From assembly GCA_016178725.1 (NCBI GenBank), contig JACOSV010000076.1:1-46402 (forward strand): 46,402 nt of DNA. Reading direction: 5' to 3'. Below the pieces are notes generated by a model. That model saw only the letters and a list, made by a program, of their open reading frames with translations, was not told the DNA's origin and made no database searches. Position numbers and translations under genes: made by a program. This DNA is from Candidatus Eiseniibacteriota bacterium (GTDB lineage Bacteria > Eisenbacteria > RBG-16-71-46). Below, piece by piece: positions 35,408 through 44,144 of the stretch (position 1 is the stretch's first letter; each line of letters begins with the position of its first letter).

Positions 35408-36763
35408 GTGTATTCGATCACCGTCGTCGGCACGGGCTACGTCGGGCTCGTGACGGGCGCCTGCTTTGCGGACTTCGGCAACCACGTGACCTGCGTCGAC
35501 TCCGACGAGCGCAAGATCGAGCGGCTGCGCGCGCTCGAGCTGCCGTTCTTCGAGCCCGGATTGCCCGAGCTGGTCGGGCGCAACATCCAGGAAGGCCGCC
35601 TCACCTTTACGAGCGACCTCGAGGCGGCGCTCAAGGGCAGCAAGGTCGTGTTCATCACCGTGGGCACGCCGCCCCGGGCCGACGGCAGCGCCGACACGCG
35701 CGCGATCTACGCGGTCGCCCGGATCGTGGCGCGCAACCTCGACGGCTACAAGCTGGTGGTGCAGAAGAGCACCGCGCCGGTCGGCACGGCGCGCTCGCTG
35801 ATCGCCTTCATGAAGCGCTTCGCGAAGCGCGGCGCCGAGTTCGACGTCGCCTCGACGCCCGAGTTCCTGCGCGAGGGCTCGGCAATCGAGACCTTCATGC
35901 GCCCGGACCGCGTCGTCATCGGCGCCGAATCGCCGCGCGCCGAGAAGATCCTGCGCGACATCCACGATCCGCTGTTCCTGCTCGAGACGCCGATGGTCGT
36001 GACCAACCTTGAGACCGCCGAGCTGATCAAGTACGCGTCGAACTCGTTCCTCGCCACGAAGATCTCGTTCATCAACGAGATCGCGAACCTGTGCGAGGCG
36101 CTGGGCGCGGACGTGAAGGTGGTGGCGAAGGGCGTCGGGATGGACCGCCGCATCGGCTCCAAGTTCCTGCACGCCGGCCCGGGCTACGGCGGCTCGTGCT
36201 TCCCCAAGGACACGCAGGCGCTCGCCGCCTTCGCGCGCGCGGACGGCGTCACGACCGGCATCGTCGAGGCGGCCATCGCCGCCAACGAGCGCCAGATGAA
36301 GCTCATGGTCGAGAAGATCGTGAAGGCGGTGGGCTCGCCGCGCGGCAAGCGCGTCGGCGTGCTCGGGCTCGCGTTCAAGCCCAACACCGACGACCTGCGC
36401 GAGGCGCCGGCGCTCACGATCATCGCCGGGCTCAAGCGCCGCGGCATCCGTGTGCGCGCCTTCGATCCGGTGGCGATGGAGGGGGCGGCCGGCATCCCGG
36501 CGCTCAAGGGCGTCGAGTTCGCCGCCGACGCCTACGATGCCGCGCGCGACGCCCACGCGCTTGCGATCGTCACCGAGTGGAACGAGTTCCGCAACCTCGA
36601 CCTCGCGCGGCTCAAGCGCGTGATGAAGCGGCCGGTGCTCTGCGACCTGCGCAACATCTACGACCCGGACGACGTGACCCGCGCGGGCATGACGCACGTC
36701 GGCGTCGGCCGCGGCCGGCCGTCGGCGAAGCGCGCGGCGAAGCGGCGGAAGGCCCGCGCATGA
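35408..36763 (+). CDS. ugd: UDP-glucose 6-dehydrogenase
   Basis: Oxidises UDP-glucose to UDP-glucuronic acid with two NAD. A 451-residue protein. The N-terminal Rossmann motif is VVGTGYVGLVTG, STAPVGTA lies near residue 122 and STPEFLREG near 155. The catalytic cysteine is Cys264 in GPGYGGSCFPKD, and the C-terminal domain has GLAFKPNTDDLREAPA. The GTG at 35408 follows GAAAGGA by eight bases, and the product begins directly at the first strand. The C-terminus is a basic tail (Arg/Lys-rich, 15-20 residues). The stop overlaps the next start (ATGA). UDP-glucuronate could feed the SDR at 40106 and the amidotransferase at 13900. Confidence 0.95.
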   Translation: MYSITVVGTGYVGLVTGACFADFGNHVTCVDSDERKIERLRALELPFFEPGLPELVGRNIQEGRLTFTSDLEAALKGSKVVFITVGTPPRADGSADTRAIYAVARIVARNLDGYKLVVQKSTAPVGTARSLIAFMKRFAKRGAEFDVASTPEFLREGSAIETFMRPDRVVIGAESPRAEKILRDIHDPLFLLETPMVVTNLETAELIKYASNSFLATKISFINEIANLCEALGADVKVVAKGVGMDRRIGSKFLHAGPGYGGSCFPKDTQALAAFARADGVTTGIVEAAIAANERQMKLMVEKIVKAVGSPRGKRVGVLGLAFKPNTDDLREAPALTIIAGLKRRGIRVRAFDPVAMEGAAGIPALKGVEFAADAYDAARDAHALAIVTEWNEFRNLDLARLKRVMKRPVLCDLRNIYDPDDVTRAGMTHVGVGRGRPSAKRAAKRRKARA

Positions 36764-37215
36764 TCGACGGCGTGCGCATCAAGCGCCTCAAGGTGATCCC
36801 CGACGAGCGCGGGCGCCTGATGGAGATGATGCGCGACGACGACGATTTCTTTCAGAAGTTCGGTCAGGTCTACCTCTCGGTCGTCTATCCGGGCGTGGTC
36901 AAGGGCTGGCACTACCACACGAAGCAGACCGACCACTTCGTGTTCGTGAAGGGCATGGCCAAAGTCGTGCTCTACGACCGCCGCGAGGGATCGAAGACGA
37001 AGGGCGAGGTCAACGAGTTCTTCATGGGCGAGGACAACCCGATCCTGCTCGTGATCCCGCCGCTCGTGCTCCACGGCATGAAGGGGATCGGCGCCGAGCC
37101 CGCGTACCTCATCAACACGCCGACCGAGCACTACGTGCACGAGAATCCGGACGAGTTCCGCGTCGCGCCCGACGATCCGAGCGTGCCGTACGACTGGAGT
37201 CGCAAGGATGGGTGA
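36760..37215 (+). CDS. RmlC-like cupin (dTDP-4-dehydrorhamnose 3,5-epimerase family)
   Basis: A 151-residue cupin. RIKRLKVIPDERGRLMEMM is the usual N-terminal strand pair, and the central GVVKGWHYHTKQTDHFVFVKG has the histidine of the RmlC active-site region; VIPPLVLHGMKGI and YLINTPTEHY follow. At 151 residues it is shorter than standard RmlC (about 180-200), so the C-terminal dimer extension is reduced and the substrate may differ. It lies directly before rmlB, which favours a deoxy-sugar pathway, but rmlA and rmlD are not in the window. ATG overlaps the ugd stop and the end overlaps rmlB by 8 bases. Confidence 0.8.
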   Translation: MIDGVRIKRLKVIPDERGRLMEMMRDDDDFFQKFGQVYLSVVYPGVVKGWHYHTKQTDHFVFVKGMAKVVLYDRREGSKTKGEVNEFFMGEDNPILLVIPPLVLHGMKGIGAEPAYLINTPTEHYVHENPDEFRVAPDDPSVPYDWSRKDG

Positions 37216-38263
37216 GGGACGCATCGACCTCTCCCGTGCGCGCGTGCTGGTGACCGGCGGCGCCGGGTTCATCGGCTCCAACTTCGTGCATCACCTCCTC
37301 GGCCGCTTCCCGGATGCGCACGTCGTCGTGCTCGACGCGCTCACCTACGCCGGCCGCCGCGAGAACTTGGACGGCATCCCGGCGGGGTCGCTGACGTTCG
37401 TCCACGGCGACATCCGCGATCCCGCGGCGGTGGCGCGCGCGATGGCGGGTTGCGACCTCGTGCTCAACTTCGCCGCCGAGTCGCACGTGGACCGCTCGAT
37501 CGAGGCGCCGGGCGAGTTCATCCAGACCGACATCTACGGCGTGTTCGTGCTCGCCGAGGAGGCGCGCCGCCAGAAGATCCGCCGCTTCATCCAGGTCTCG
37601 ACCGACGAGGTCTACGGCGAGGTGCTCGAGGGCGCGGCGGGCGAATCGTGGCCGCTCGAGCCGCGCAGCCCGTACGCCGCGAGCAAGGCGGGCGGCGAGC
37701 GGCTCGCGTACGCCTACTGGGCGACGTGGGGGCTGCCGATCGTCGTCACGCGCTGCTCGAACAACTACGGCCCGCGCCAGTATCCGGAGAAACTCGTGCC
37801 GCTCTTCATCACCAACGCGATCGAGGACGAGCCGCTGCCGGTCTACGGCACCGGCCTCAACCGCCGCGACTGGATCCACGTCGAGGATCACTGCGAGGCG
37901 CTGGTCGCACTGCTCCAGCATCCCGGGATCGAGGGCGAGACGGTGAACATCGGCGCCGGGAACGAGCTCGACGTGCTTGCGATCACCGGCGCGATCCTCG
38001 ATCTGCTCGGCAAGCCGAAGACGCTGATTCGCCACGTCGAGGATCGCCCCGGCCACGACCGCCGCTACGCGCTCGACACCGCGAAGATCACGCGGCTCAC
38101 CGGCTGGCGGCCGCGCACGCCGTTCGACCGCGGCATCCGCGACACGGTCGCCTGGTATCGCGCGAACGAGACGTGGTGGCGGCCGATCAAGCAGGGCGAG
38201 TTCCGCGCCTACTACGAGCGCACGTACGGCCAGCGCAAGGTGCTGAAGGCGGTGCAGGCGTGA
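37208..38263 (+). CDS. rmlB: dTDP-glucose 4,6-dehydratase
   Basis: Converts dTDP-glucose to dTDP-4-keto-6-deoxyglucose. At 351 residues it has normal length. TGGAGFIGSNFVHHLL binds NAD, and LDALTYAGRRENL and AAESHVDRSI are family hallmarks. QVSTDEVYGE contains the Thr-Asp-Glu catalytic triplet, and Y156-x3-K160 (YAASK) completes the site. RCSNNYGPRQYPEKLVPLFI near residue 180 is also diagnostic. The start lies inside the end of the cupin gene; the stop overlaps the exporter start (GTGA). Confidence 0.93.
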   Translation: MGEGRIDLSRARVLVTGGAGFIGSNFVHHLLGRFPDAHVVVLDALTYAGRRENLDGIPAGSLTFVHGDIRDPAAVARAMAGCDLVLNFAAESHVDRSIEAPGEFIQTDIYGVFVLAEEARRQKIRRFIQVSTDEVYGEVLEGAAGESWPLEPRSPYAASKAGGERLAYAYWATWGLPIVVTRCSNNYGPRQYPEKLVPLFITNAIEDEPLPVYGTGLNRRDWIHVEDHCEALVALLQHPGIEGETVNIGAGNELDVLAITGAILDLLGKPKTLIRHVEDRPGHDRRYALDTAKITRLTGWRPRTPFDRGIRDTVAWYRANETWWRPIKQGEFRAYYERTYGQRKVLKAVQA

Positions 38264-39918
38264 GCCGCGCCGCGCGCCGGCCCGTGCTCGCCGTGACGCT
38301 CGCCGTCGCGACGCTGCTCGCCGCCGCGGCGCTCGCCCCCGATCCCGCCGCGTCGCAGGGCGCCGCCGAGATTCGCGCCGGCCAGCCCGGGACGCCGCCG
38401 ACCACGCCCGGATCGCAACCGCCGCTCGGGCAGCCGGCCCAGGCCGGAACGGGCCAGCCGATGGGCGCGGGCCCGGCCGGAACCATCCCGAGCCTCGTCA
38501 CCGCGCCGGTCGATCCGGACGTGTACGTCGTCGGGCCGGGGGATCTCTTCCAGCTCACGCTCTCGGGCCGCGTCTCGCGCACCGACTACCTCACGGTCGG
38601 TCCCGAGGGCGATCTGCTGATCCCGGGCTCGGGTCCGTTCCACCTCGCCGGGCTCACGCTCAAGGACGCGCGCGCGCGGCTGCTCAAGTGGCTCTCGGGC
38701 GAGTTCCTCGGCGTGCGCATCGATCTCCAGCTCGCGCGCGTGCGGCTGATGCGCGTCTACGTCACCGGCGACGTGCGCCAGCCGGGCCCGATCGAGATCG
38801 CCGCCACCAGTCGCTTGAGCGAGGCGCTGCCGACCGGCGTGCTGCTGCCGGGTGCGTCACGCCGCAACGTCGGGCTCCGTCACCGCGACGGCGCGACGCT
38901 GATCGGCGACCTCGAGCTCTTCGACCGCACCGGGCGGTACTCGCTCAATCCGTACTTGAGCGACGGCGACATCATCCACGTGCCGACGGCAGTGGAGTTC
39001 GTCGAGGCGCACGGTGCGGTGGCGCGCGAGGGCCGCTTCGAGCTCGGCCCGGCCGACAGCCTGCGCACGCTTCTCGATCTCGCCGGCGGACCGCTGCCCT
39101 CGGCGCAGGCCGACCAGTGCCTGCTCGTGCGCTGGCGCACGACGTCGCAGGCGGAATCGACGCGCTTCGATCTGCCGGACGTGTACTCGGGCCGCACGAA
39201 TCCCGTGCTGCGCGACGGCGATCACGCGTTCATCTTCTTCACCGCGCGCTTCCACGCGCTCGAACACGCCTCGATCTACGGCGAGATCGAGAACCCGGGC
39301 GTCTATCCGCTCTCGACCGGGCAGACGCGGCTCTCGGATCTCATCAAGGCCGCGCACGGCTTCCTGCCGCGCGCCGATCTCGCCAGCGTGCGCGTGTTCC
39401 GCGCGAGCAAGGCCGGCGCCGAGTCCGATCCCGAATTCGACCGCCTGATCCGCCTCTCGCGCACCGAGATGACCGACACGGAATACGAGATCCTGCGCGC
39501 CAAGCTCGCGGCGCGGCGTGAGGACTATCGCGTGGACTGGTTCCGCGTCGAGAAGGCGCCCGAGCTCGATATCCTGCTGCGCGACGACGACGTGGTGCGC
39601 GTCGATCCGCTCTTCGCGTCGGTGCGCGTCGAGGGCGAGGTGCGCCGGCCCGGCATCATCGAGTTCGAGGCGCGGCGCTCGGTGGACGAATACGTGGGGC
39701 TCGCGGGCGGGTTCTCGGACCGTGCCGCGCGCACGCAGATCCGCATCACCCGCGCCGTCACCGGACAGTCGCTGCGGGCACGCGACGTGCAGGCGATCGC
39801 GCCCGGCGACCTGATCTGGGTGCCCGAGCGTCCGGACGTTACGCTGTGGCAGCACCTCCAAACGCTCATCGCCGTCACCGCCCAGGTCGCGACCGTCATC
39901 ATCGCGGTTCGCCGCTGA
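38260..39918 (+). CDS. Wza-like polysaccharide export protein with SLBB domains
   Basis: A 552-residue periplasmic/outer-membrane export protein. Residues 1-32 form a signal peptide without an obvious lipobox. A Pro/Gln/Gly-rich linker follows. The Poly_export domain begins at about residue 85 (YVVGPGDLFQLTLSG). Three SLBB-like segments carry VTGDVRQPGPIEI, IYGEIENPGVYPL and VEGEVRRPGIIEF at about 170, 340 and 460. The C-terminus (LWQHLQTLIAVTAQVATVI) is a single hydrophobic helix of the kind that may form or cross the outer membrane. It would export the polysaccharide made by this locus. GTG at 38260 overlaps the rmlB stop. Confidence 0.9.
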   Translation: MSRAARRPVLAVTLAVATLLAAAALAPDPAASQGAAEIRAGQPGTPPTTPGSQPPLGQPAQAGTGQPMGAGPAGTIPSLVTAPVDPDVYVVGPGDLFQLTLSGRVSRTDYLTVGPEGDLLIPGSGPFHLAGLTLKDARARLLKWLSGEFLGVRIDLQLARVRLMRVYVTGDVRQPGPIEIAATSRLSEALPTGVLLPGASRRNVGLRHRDGATLIGDLELFDRTGRYSLNPYLSDGDIIHVPTAVEFVEAHGAVAREGRFELGPADSLRTLLDLAGGPLPSAQADQCLLVRWRTTSQAESTRFDLPDVYSGRTNPVLRDGDHAFIFFTARFHALEHASIYGEIENPGVYPLSTGQTRLSDLIKAAHGFLPRADLASVRVFRASKAGAESDPEFDRLIRLSRTEMTDTEYEILRAKLAARREDYRVDWFRVEKAPELDILLRDDDVVRVDPLFASVRVEGEVRRPGIIEFEARRSVDEYVGLAGGFSDRAARTQIRITRAVTGQSLRARDVQAIAPGDLIWVPERPDVTLWQHLQTLIAVTAQVATVIIAVRR

Positions 39919-39939
39919 CGCGTTGCAGAGCGCATGGGT

Positions 39940-39952
39940 CGGGACGATCCCG
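39940..39952 (+). terminator. Small stem-loop after the exporter gene
   Basis: CGGGA (39940-39944) pairs with TCCCG (39948-39952) over a 3-base loop, 22 bases past the exporter stop and just ahead of the next promoter. There is no U-tract; evidence is modest. Confidence 0.3.
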
Positions 39953-39964
39953 GCAAGGAACGGG

Positions 39965-39994
39965 TTGACTTGGAGCGAAGGACTTTCCTAAGAT
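39965..39994 (+). promoter_or_regulatory. Strong promoter upstream of the 40106 SDR
   Basis: TTGACT (39965-39970), an 18-bp spacer, then TAAGAT (39989-39994), preceded by CC as in the TAAC promoters. This is among the best sigma-70-like matches in the window, and the surrounding bases are less GC-rich than the coding regions. Predicted start point is near 40001. Confidence 0.7.
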
Positions 39995-40000
39995 TCTACT

Positions 40001-40105
40001 CAGCCTGACTGAATCTGGCCGCCCTTCGGCGGGCTCGGATTCGACCACCTCGCAGATCCTCCGTGGGAAGGGAAGCCCCGTTATCCGAGTCACCAAGGGA
40101 GACGC
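40001..40105 (+). promoter_or_regulatory. Structured 5' leader of the 40106 SDR
   Basis: A leader of about 105 bases. Nested stems are visible: GAATC (40011-40015) with GATTC (40038-40042), and inside them CCGCC (40019-40023) with GGCGG (40028-40032) around a CTTC loop. The Shine-Dalgarno sequence AAGGGAG (40095-40101) lies five bases before the ATG, and CTCC (40059-40062) could pair with its GGAG. It fits no riboswitch class I recognise. Regulation is speculation; the hairpin itself is seen directly. Confidence 0.5.
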
Positions 40106-41104
40106 ATGAGAGTCCTGGTCACGGGCGGCGCGGGCTTCATCGGATCCCATCTCTGCGAAACCCTCCTCACCAGCGGCCACGAGGTCTGGGCCCTCGACGA
40201 CCTGTCCACCGGCCGCCTCCAGAACCTGCGGACCTTCGAGCGCAATCCGCGCTTCCGCTTCCTCGAGGCCTCGGTGCTCGACGCCTCGGTCGTCCACGGG
40301 CTGGTCGCCCAGAGCGACCGCGTGTTCCACCTCGCCGCGGCGGTGGGCGTCAAGTACGTCCTCGAGAACCCGCTGCGCTCGCTGCTGACCAACATCCGCG
40401 GCACCGAGGTCGTGCTCGAGGCCTGCGCCCAGCACAAGCGCCGCGTGCTGCTGTTCTCGAGCAGCGAGGTTTACGGCAAGGGGATCACGGTCCCGTTCGC
40501 CGAGGACGACGACCGCGTGATGGGGCCGACGCACAAGCTGCGCTGGTCCTACGCGTGCGGCAAGGCGGTCGACGAGTGCGTCGCGCAGGCGTACTTCGAG
40601 CAGCAGCAGCTCCCGGTGACGGTGGTGCGCTGCTTCAACACCTGCGGCCCGCGCCAGACCGGCGCCTACGGCATGGTGATCCCCAACATGGTCGTGCGCG
40701 CGCTACGCCACGAGCCGATCATGGTCTACGGCGACGGCCTGCAGTCGCGCTGCTTCTCGGCGGTGAGCGACGTCGTGGGCGGCACGCTGCTGCTCGCCGA
40801 CTGCCCCGAGGCGATCGGCGAGATCTTCAACATCGGCACCGCCGAGGAGATCTCGGTCGGCGATCTCGCGGCGCGCATCCGCGACCGCGCCGGCAGCCGC
40901 TCAGCGATCGAGCTGGTCCCGTACGAACAGATCTACGGGCGCTCGTTCGAGGACATGCGCCGCCGCGTGCCGGATCTCACCAAGATCCGCCGCTTCGTCG
41001 GCTACACGCCCCGGGTCGGCCTCGACCAGCTCCTCGACGCGGTCATCCGCGACTGCCGCGAGCAGCTCGGCATGGCCCCGGCGCAGGGCGTCGCGACCGC
41101 CTGA
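40106..41104 (+). CDS. NAD-dependent epimerase/dehydratase (UDP-glucose epimerase / UDP-glucuronate decarboxylase-like SDR)
   Basis: A 332-residue extended SDR with TGGAGFIGS, LFSSSEVYG and Y149-x3-K153 (YACGK). HLAAAVGVKYVLENP near residue 75 and RCFNTCGPRQTGAYGMVIPN near 172 recall UDP-glucuronate decarboxylases and UDP-glucose epimerases. Product of Ugd as its substrate is plausible but not shown. It has its own promoter and leader and a good ribosome-binding site. The next gene starts 31 bases after its stop. Confidence 0.88.
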   Translation: MRVLVTGGAGFIGSHLCETLLTSGHEVWALDDLSTGRLQNLRTFERNPRFRFLEASVLDASVVHGLVAQSDRVFHLAAAVGVKYVLENPLRSLLTNIRGTEVVLEACAQHKRRVLLFSSSEVYGKGITVPFAEDDDRVMGPTHKLRWSYACGKAVDECVAQAYFEQQQLPVTVVRCFNTCGPRQTGAYGMVIPNMVVRALRHEPIMVYGDGLQSRCFSAVSDVVGGTLLLADCPEAIGEIFNIGTAEEISVGDLAARIRDRAGSRSAIELVPYEQIYGRSFEDMRRRVPDLTKIRRFVGYTPRVGLDQLLDAVIRDCREQLGMAPAQGVATA

Positions 41105-41135
41105 TCCCGGCCGTCGCCGCGGCGCGTTCGGTGGT

Positions 41136-42170
41136 GTGATCCCGCCCCCCGCCGTGCCGGTCGCCGCGTTCGCGCTCGCGCTGGTCACGGCGCTCGTGCT
41201 CACGCCGCTCACGATCCGCGCCGCCTGGGCGACGCGCTACGTCGACCATCCGCGGGCACACAAGCTCCACGGCGCGCCGACGCCGCTGCTCGGCGGCGTC
41301 GCGGTGTTCGTGGCGGCGCTGATCGCGTGGCTCGTCTGCCTGTTCGCGGGCGGGACACACGGCTCGCGCGACGTGGCCGGCCTGCTCGCCGGCGCTTGCG
41401 TCGTGCTCGGGCTCGGGCTCTGGGACGACCGCCACGGCATGCAGCCGCCCGTCAAGCTCGCGGGGCAGGCGACCGCGGCCGCGATCCTGCTCGCCACGGC
41501 CGGCGTGCCCGATCTCGGCCTCGGTGTCGTCGTGAACGTCGCGATCACACTCACCGCGCTGGTCGCGCTCATGAACGCGATCAACTTCCTCGACAACATG
41601 AACGGCATGGTCGCCGGGCTCGCGCCGATCGCGCTCGCCGCGTTCGCGTGGACCTCGGTCGCACGCGGCGCGTGGGGCGTCGCTGCGGCCGAGCTCGCGG
41701 TCGCGGGTGCGTGCGTCGGATTCCTGCGCTTCAACTTCCCGAAGGCGCGGCTCTTCCTCGGCGACGCGGGCAGCCTGTTCCTGGGGTATAGTCTCGGCGC
41801 GTCGGCGGTGCTGACCTTCAATGCGGCACCGCCGGGCTGGGGCCGGCTCGGCCCCGTGATCGTTCTCGCCTATCCGGTGTTCGACATGATCTTCGTCGTG
41901 ATCACGCGCCTGCGCGGCGGCCGCAAGGTCTACCTCGGCGGCCGCGATCACACCAACCATCGACTCGCGAGTGTGCTCCGATGTCCGACGAGAACCGTAC
42001 AGATCCTCTGGCTCAATGGGGTCGCCCTCTCCGCAAGCGGTCTCGTGGTCCTAAGCCTGAATCGGCCAATGCCGGCGCTCCTGCTGTTGGGCCTGTGGAC
42101 GACGGCGCTTTTCACAGCGGGGATCCGACTATCATCCGTGCCGATCGCCCCGCCGCCAGCAAGCCCGTAG
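41136..42170 (+). CDS. WecA/MraY-type undecaprenyl-phosphate sugar-1-phosphate transferase
   Basis: Integral-membrane enzyme that starts glycan synthesis by putting a sugar-phosphate on undecaprenyl phosphate. A 344-residue protein with about ten hydrophobic helices. Family motifs appear in order: HKLHGAPTPLLGGVAVF near residue 45, the Asp-Asp of GLWDDRHGM near 95, NFLDNMNGMVAG near 148, the magnesium-binding LFLGDAGSLFLG near 206 and DHTNHRL near 270. WecA (GlcNAc-1-P) is a better fit than MraY because of the DNMNG and HTNHR forms. GTG at 41136 is the chosen start. The last 190 bases also lie in the open frame that extends KhpA upstream; codon choice there favours this gene. Confidence 0.9.
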   Translation: MIPPPAVPVAAFALALVTALVLTPLTIRAAWATRYVDHPRAHKLHGAPTPLLGGVAVFVAALIAWLVCLFAGGTHGSRDVAGLLAGACVVLGLGLWDDRHGMQPPVKLAGQATAAAILLATAGVPDLGLGVVVNVAITLTALVALMNAINFLDNMNGMVAGLAPIALAAFAWTSVARGAWGVAAAELAVAGACVGFLRFNFPKARLFLGDAGSLFLGYSLGASAVLTFNAAPPGWGRLGPVIVLAYPVFDMIFVVITRLRGGRKVYLGGRDHTNHRLASVLRCPTRTVQILWLNGVALSASGLVVLSLNRPMPALLLLGLWTTALFTAGIRLSSVPIAPPPASP

Positions 42171-42469
42171 AGGTGCTCGGCGCGCCGCGGCCGCGCTCGA
42201 GCCGGCAGCGGTTCGAGCCCGACGACGTGGATCACCAGATGCGCGATCTGGTCGTGATGATGGCGCGCGGCATCGTCGATCATCCCGACGAGGTGCGCGT
42301 GGACATCCTCGAGCCCGGCGAAGACGCCCAGCTCGAGCTGTCCGTGGATCCCGACGACCTCGGGCACGTGATCGGCAAGCAGGGGCGCACCGCGCGTGCG
42401 CTGCGGCTGGCGCTGGGCGCCGCCGCCGCGAAGCACGACCGTCAGGCGAGCCTCGAGATCGCCGACTAG
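41981..42469 (+). CDS. khpA: KhpA-type KH-domain RNA-binding protein
   Basis: The last 75 residues (from ATG 42239: RDLVVMMARGIVDHPDEVRV) form a complete KH_4 protein of the KhpA/YlqC family with the GKQG loop in HVIGKQGRTARAL. Such proteins bind RNA, often with KhpB/Jag. The frame is open back to ATG 41981, giving a 162-residue form with a charged, proline-rich, likely disordered N-terminus (SDENRTDPLAQWGRPLRKRS) that overlaps the WecA-like gene by 190 bases. Third-position G/C is poor in that part, so translation from 41981 is uncertain; GTG 42173 just after the WecA stop and ATG 42239 are alternatives. KhpA usually sits next to rimM and trmD, which follow here after one inserted gene. Confidence 0.8.
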   Translation: MSDENRTDPLAQWGRPLRKRSRGPKPESANAGAPAVGPVDDGAFHSGDPTIIRADRPAASKPVEVLGAPRPRSSRQRFEPDDVDHQMRDLVVMMARGIVDHPDEVRVDILEPGEDAQLELSVDPDDLGHVIGKQGRTARALRLALGAAAAKHDRQASLEIAD

Positions 42470-42492
42470 CGGCGGGCCCATTCCGCCGTGGC

Positions 42493-44118
42493 CTATCGCC
42501 GCGGCAGGATGTTGGTCCGGCAGTCGATCACGTCGCGCTGCCGCCAGCCCTTCGTGCGGATCGCCTCCTCGATCCGCGGATGGGGCGTCAGATACCACGC
42601 CAGCATGTGCCGGTCGCCGCCCACGGGAATCTCGACGGCCGTCATCCCCGGCGGGAACGCGCGCCCCGCGGCCTCGCCTGCGGCGTAGCGGGGCAGCACC
42701 AGATCGGTGCTGCACACCGGCCCGTTCCCGGCACGCGGCCACTTCGGGTGACCGATCACCAGCGTGACGCGGCGCTGGATGAGGTAGTCGAGTGTCGTGA
42801 TCCGCCGGTGTCCCGGCGTTCCGACGTACGGATCGCCGTGACGGGCAACCCATGGATCGGTGAGCCCCAGCATGTCGACGGTGCGGAGCCCGGACTCGTA
42901 GGGGATCGCGCCCGCCGCGGTCGTGGCGATCACCACCGTCGAGTCACCGCCCAGGTCGCGCCGCAGCGCGCGGCCGAATCCCACCCAGTCTTCCTCGCCG
43001 CGTAGGTGGTTCGCCAGCTCGCGTACGCTCTCGTTCTGGTCCGGGTGGGGCTGGAAGCTGTAGGTGACGGAATGCTACAGGCTGCCGGCGAGCACCAGCG
43101 CCGTCACGATCCCGCCGAGCCGCGCACGCGCCTCGAGCGCCGCGATGGCGCGGGCCAGGAACCACGCGCCGATCGGCAGGGCCGGCACGAGCATCCGGAA
43201 CTCCATGAAATCGCCGCCGATCGCGACGAGATAGGCGAGCCACAACGCCAGCGTTCCGAGCAGCACGCGCGCGGGCCGGCCGCCGGCGAGCCCGTCGCGC
43301 CACACCCACAGCGCCAGGACGAGGACGGCCTCGAGCCAGTAGCTGGTGACGAACTGGAAGAGATAGAAGAGCCCGCGTGCCCACGACGCGTGCGCGCCGA
43401 CCTTGGCGTGAAAGGTGTTCGGCAGGAGCGTCCCGTAGTAGCGGGACTCCCAGACCAGCCAGGCGCCGACCAGCAGCGCCCCCGGCACGATGAGCGCCGC
43501 CAGCGCGGCACTCCGGCCGCGCGCGTGCGCGAGGAGCACGAGCGCGATCGGCGTCACGAGCAGCGCCGAATCGAGCCGCGTGAGCACCGCGAGACCGGCG
43601 AACGTCGAGAACGCGGCGAGCGCCGCGGCGCGCGGGCGCGGTTGCGTCAGCGCTCCCGCCCCGATCACGAGCGACAGGGTGGCGAGCGCGGTCTGGAGCT
43701 GGGTCTCGAGTCCGCCGGTCGCGTAGGCGCTGAACGTGTAGTTCGTGCCGAGGAGCACGACCGCGAGCCAGGCCTGCGCGCGATCGCATCCCAGGCGTCG
43801 CGCGAGCGCGAACGCGCCGAGCAGCGAACCGAGACACGCCATGAAGCCGATCGTCTGTGCCGCGACGACCGGATCCATGCCGCCGTGCATCGCGGCGGCG
43901 ACGAGCACCATGAAGAGCGGGCAGGTGTAGCCCTCGACGCGCTCGCCCGGGTTGAACACCGGACCGATCCCCGCCGCCAGGTGCTGCGCGTAGCGGAAGA
44001 CGATGAACGCGTCGTCCTGGACGAAACGGTTGATCCACGCCAGCCCCAGGAGAGCGAGGAGCGTGGCGACGAAGACGGCACGGAAGTGGCGGTCGACGAA
44101 CGCGGCCATGGTGTTCAC
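42493..44118 (-). pseudogene. GT-C family membrane glycosyltransferase (AftB-like), split by an in-frame amber codon
   Basis: Read as one frame, this is about 541 codons: eight or more transmembrane helices, DDAFIVFRYAQHLAAG near residue 36, VFNPGERVEGYT, LTRLDSALL, and NTFHAKVG, then a soluble C-terminal domain with ATTAAGAIPYESGLRTVDML and LVIGHPKWPRAG. These traits fit lipid-linked-sugar GT-C enzymes of the arabinofuranosyltransferase AftB type. A TAG complementary to 43075-43077 interrupts the frame at codon 348, right after the last helix; the next residues (HSVTYSFQPHPDQNES) continue the protein with no shift. Upstream part is GTG 44118 (or ATG 44109) to 43075. The cause may be mutation, assembly error or rare readthrough. 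The gene is inverted between khpA and rimM. Confidence 0.8.
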
Positions 44119-44144
44119 AGCCCGATGTTATCCTGCCCGACCGC

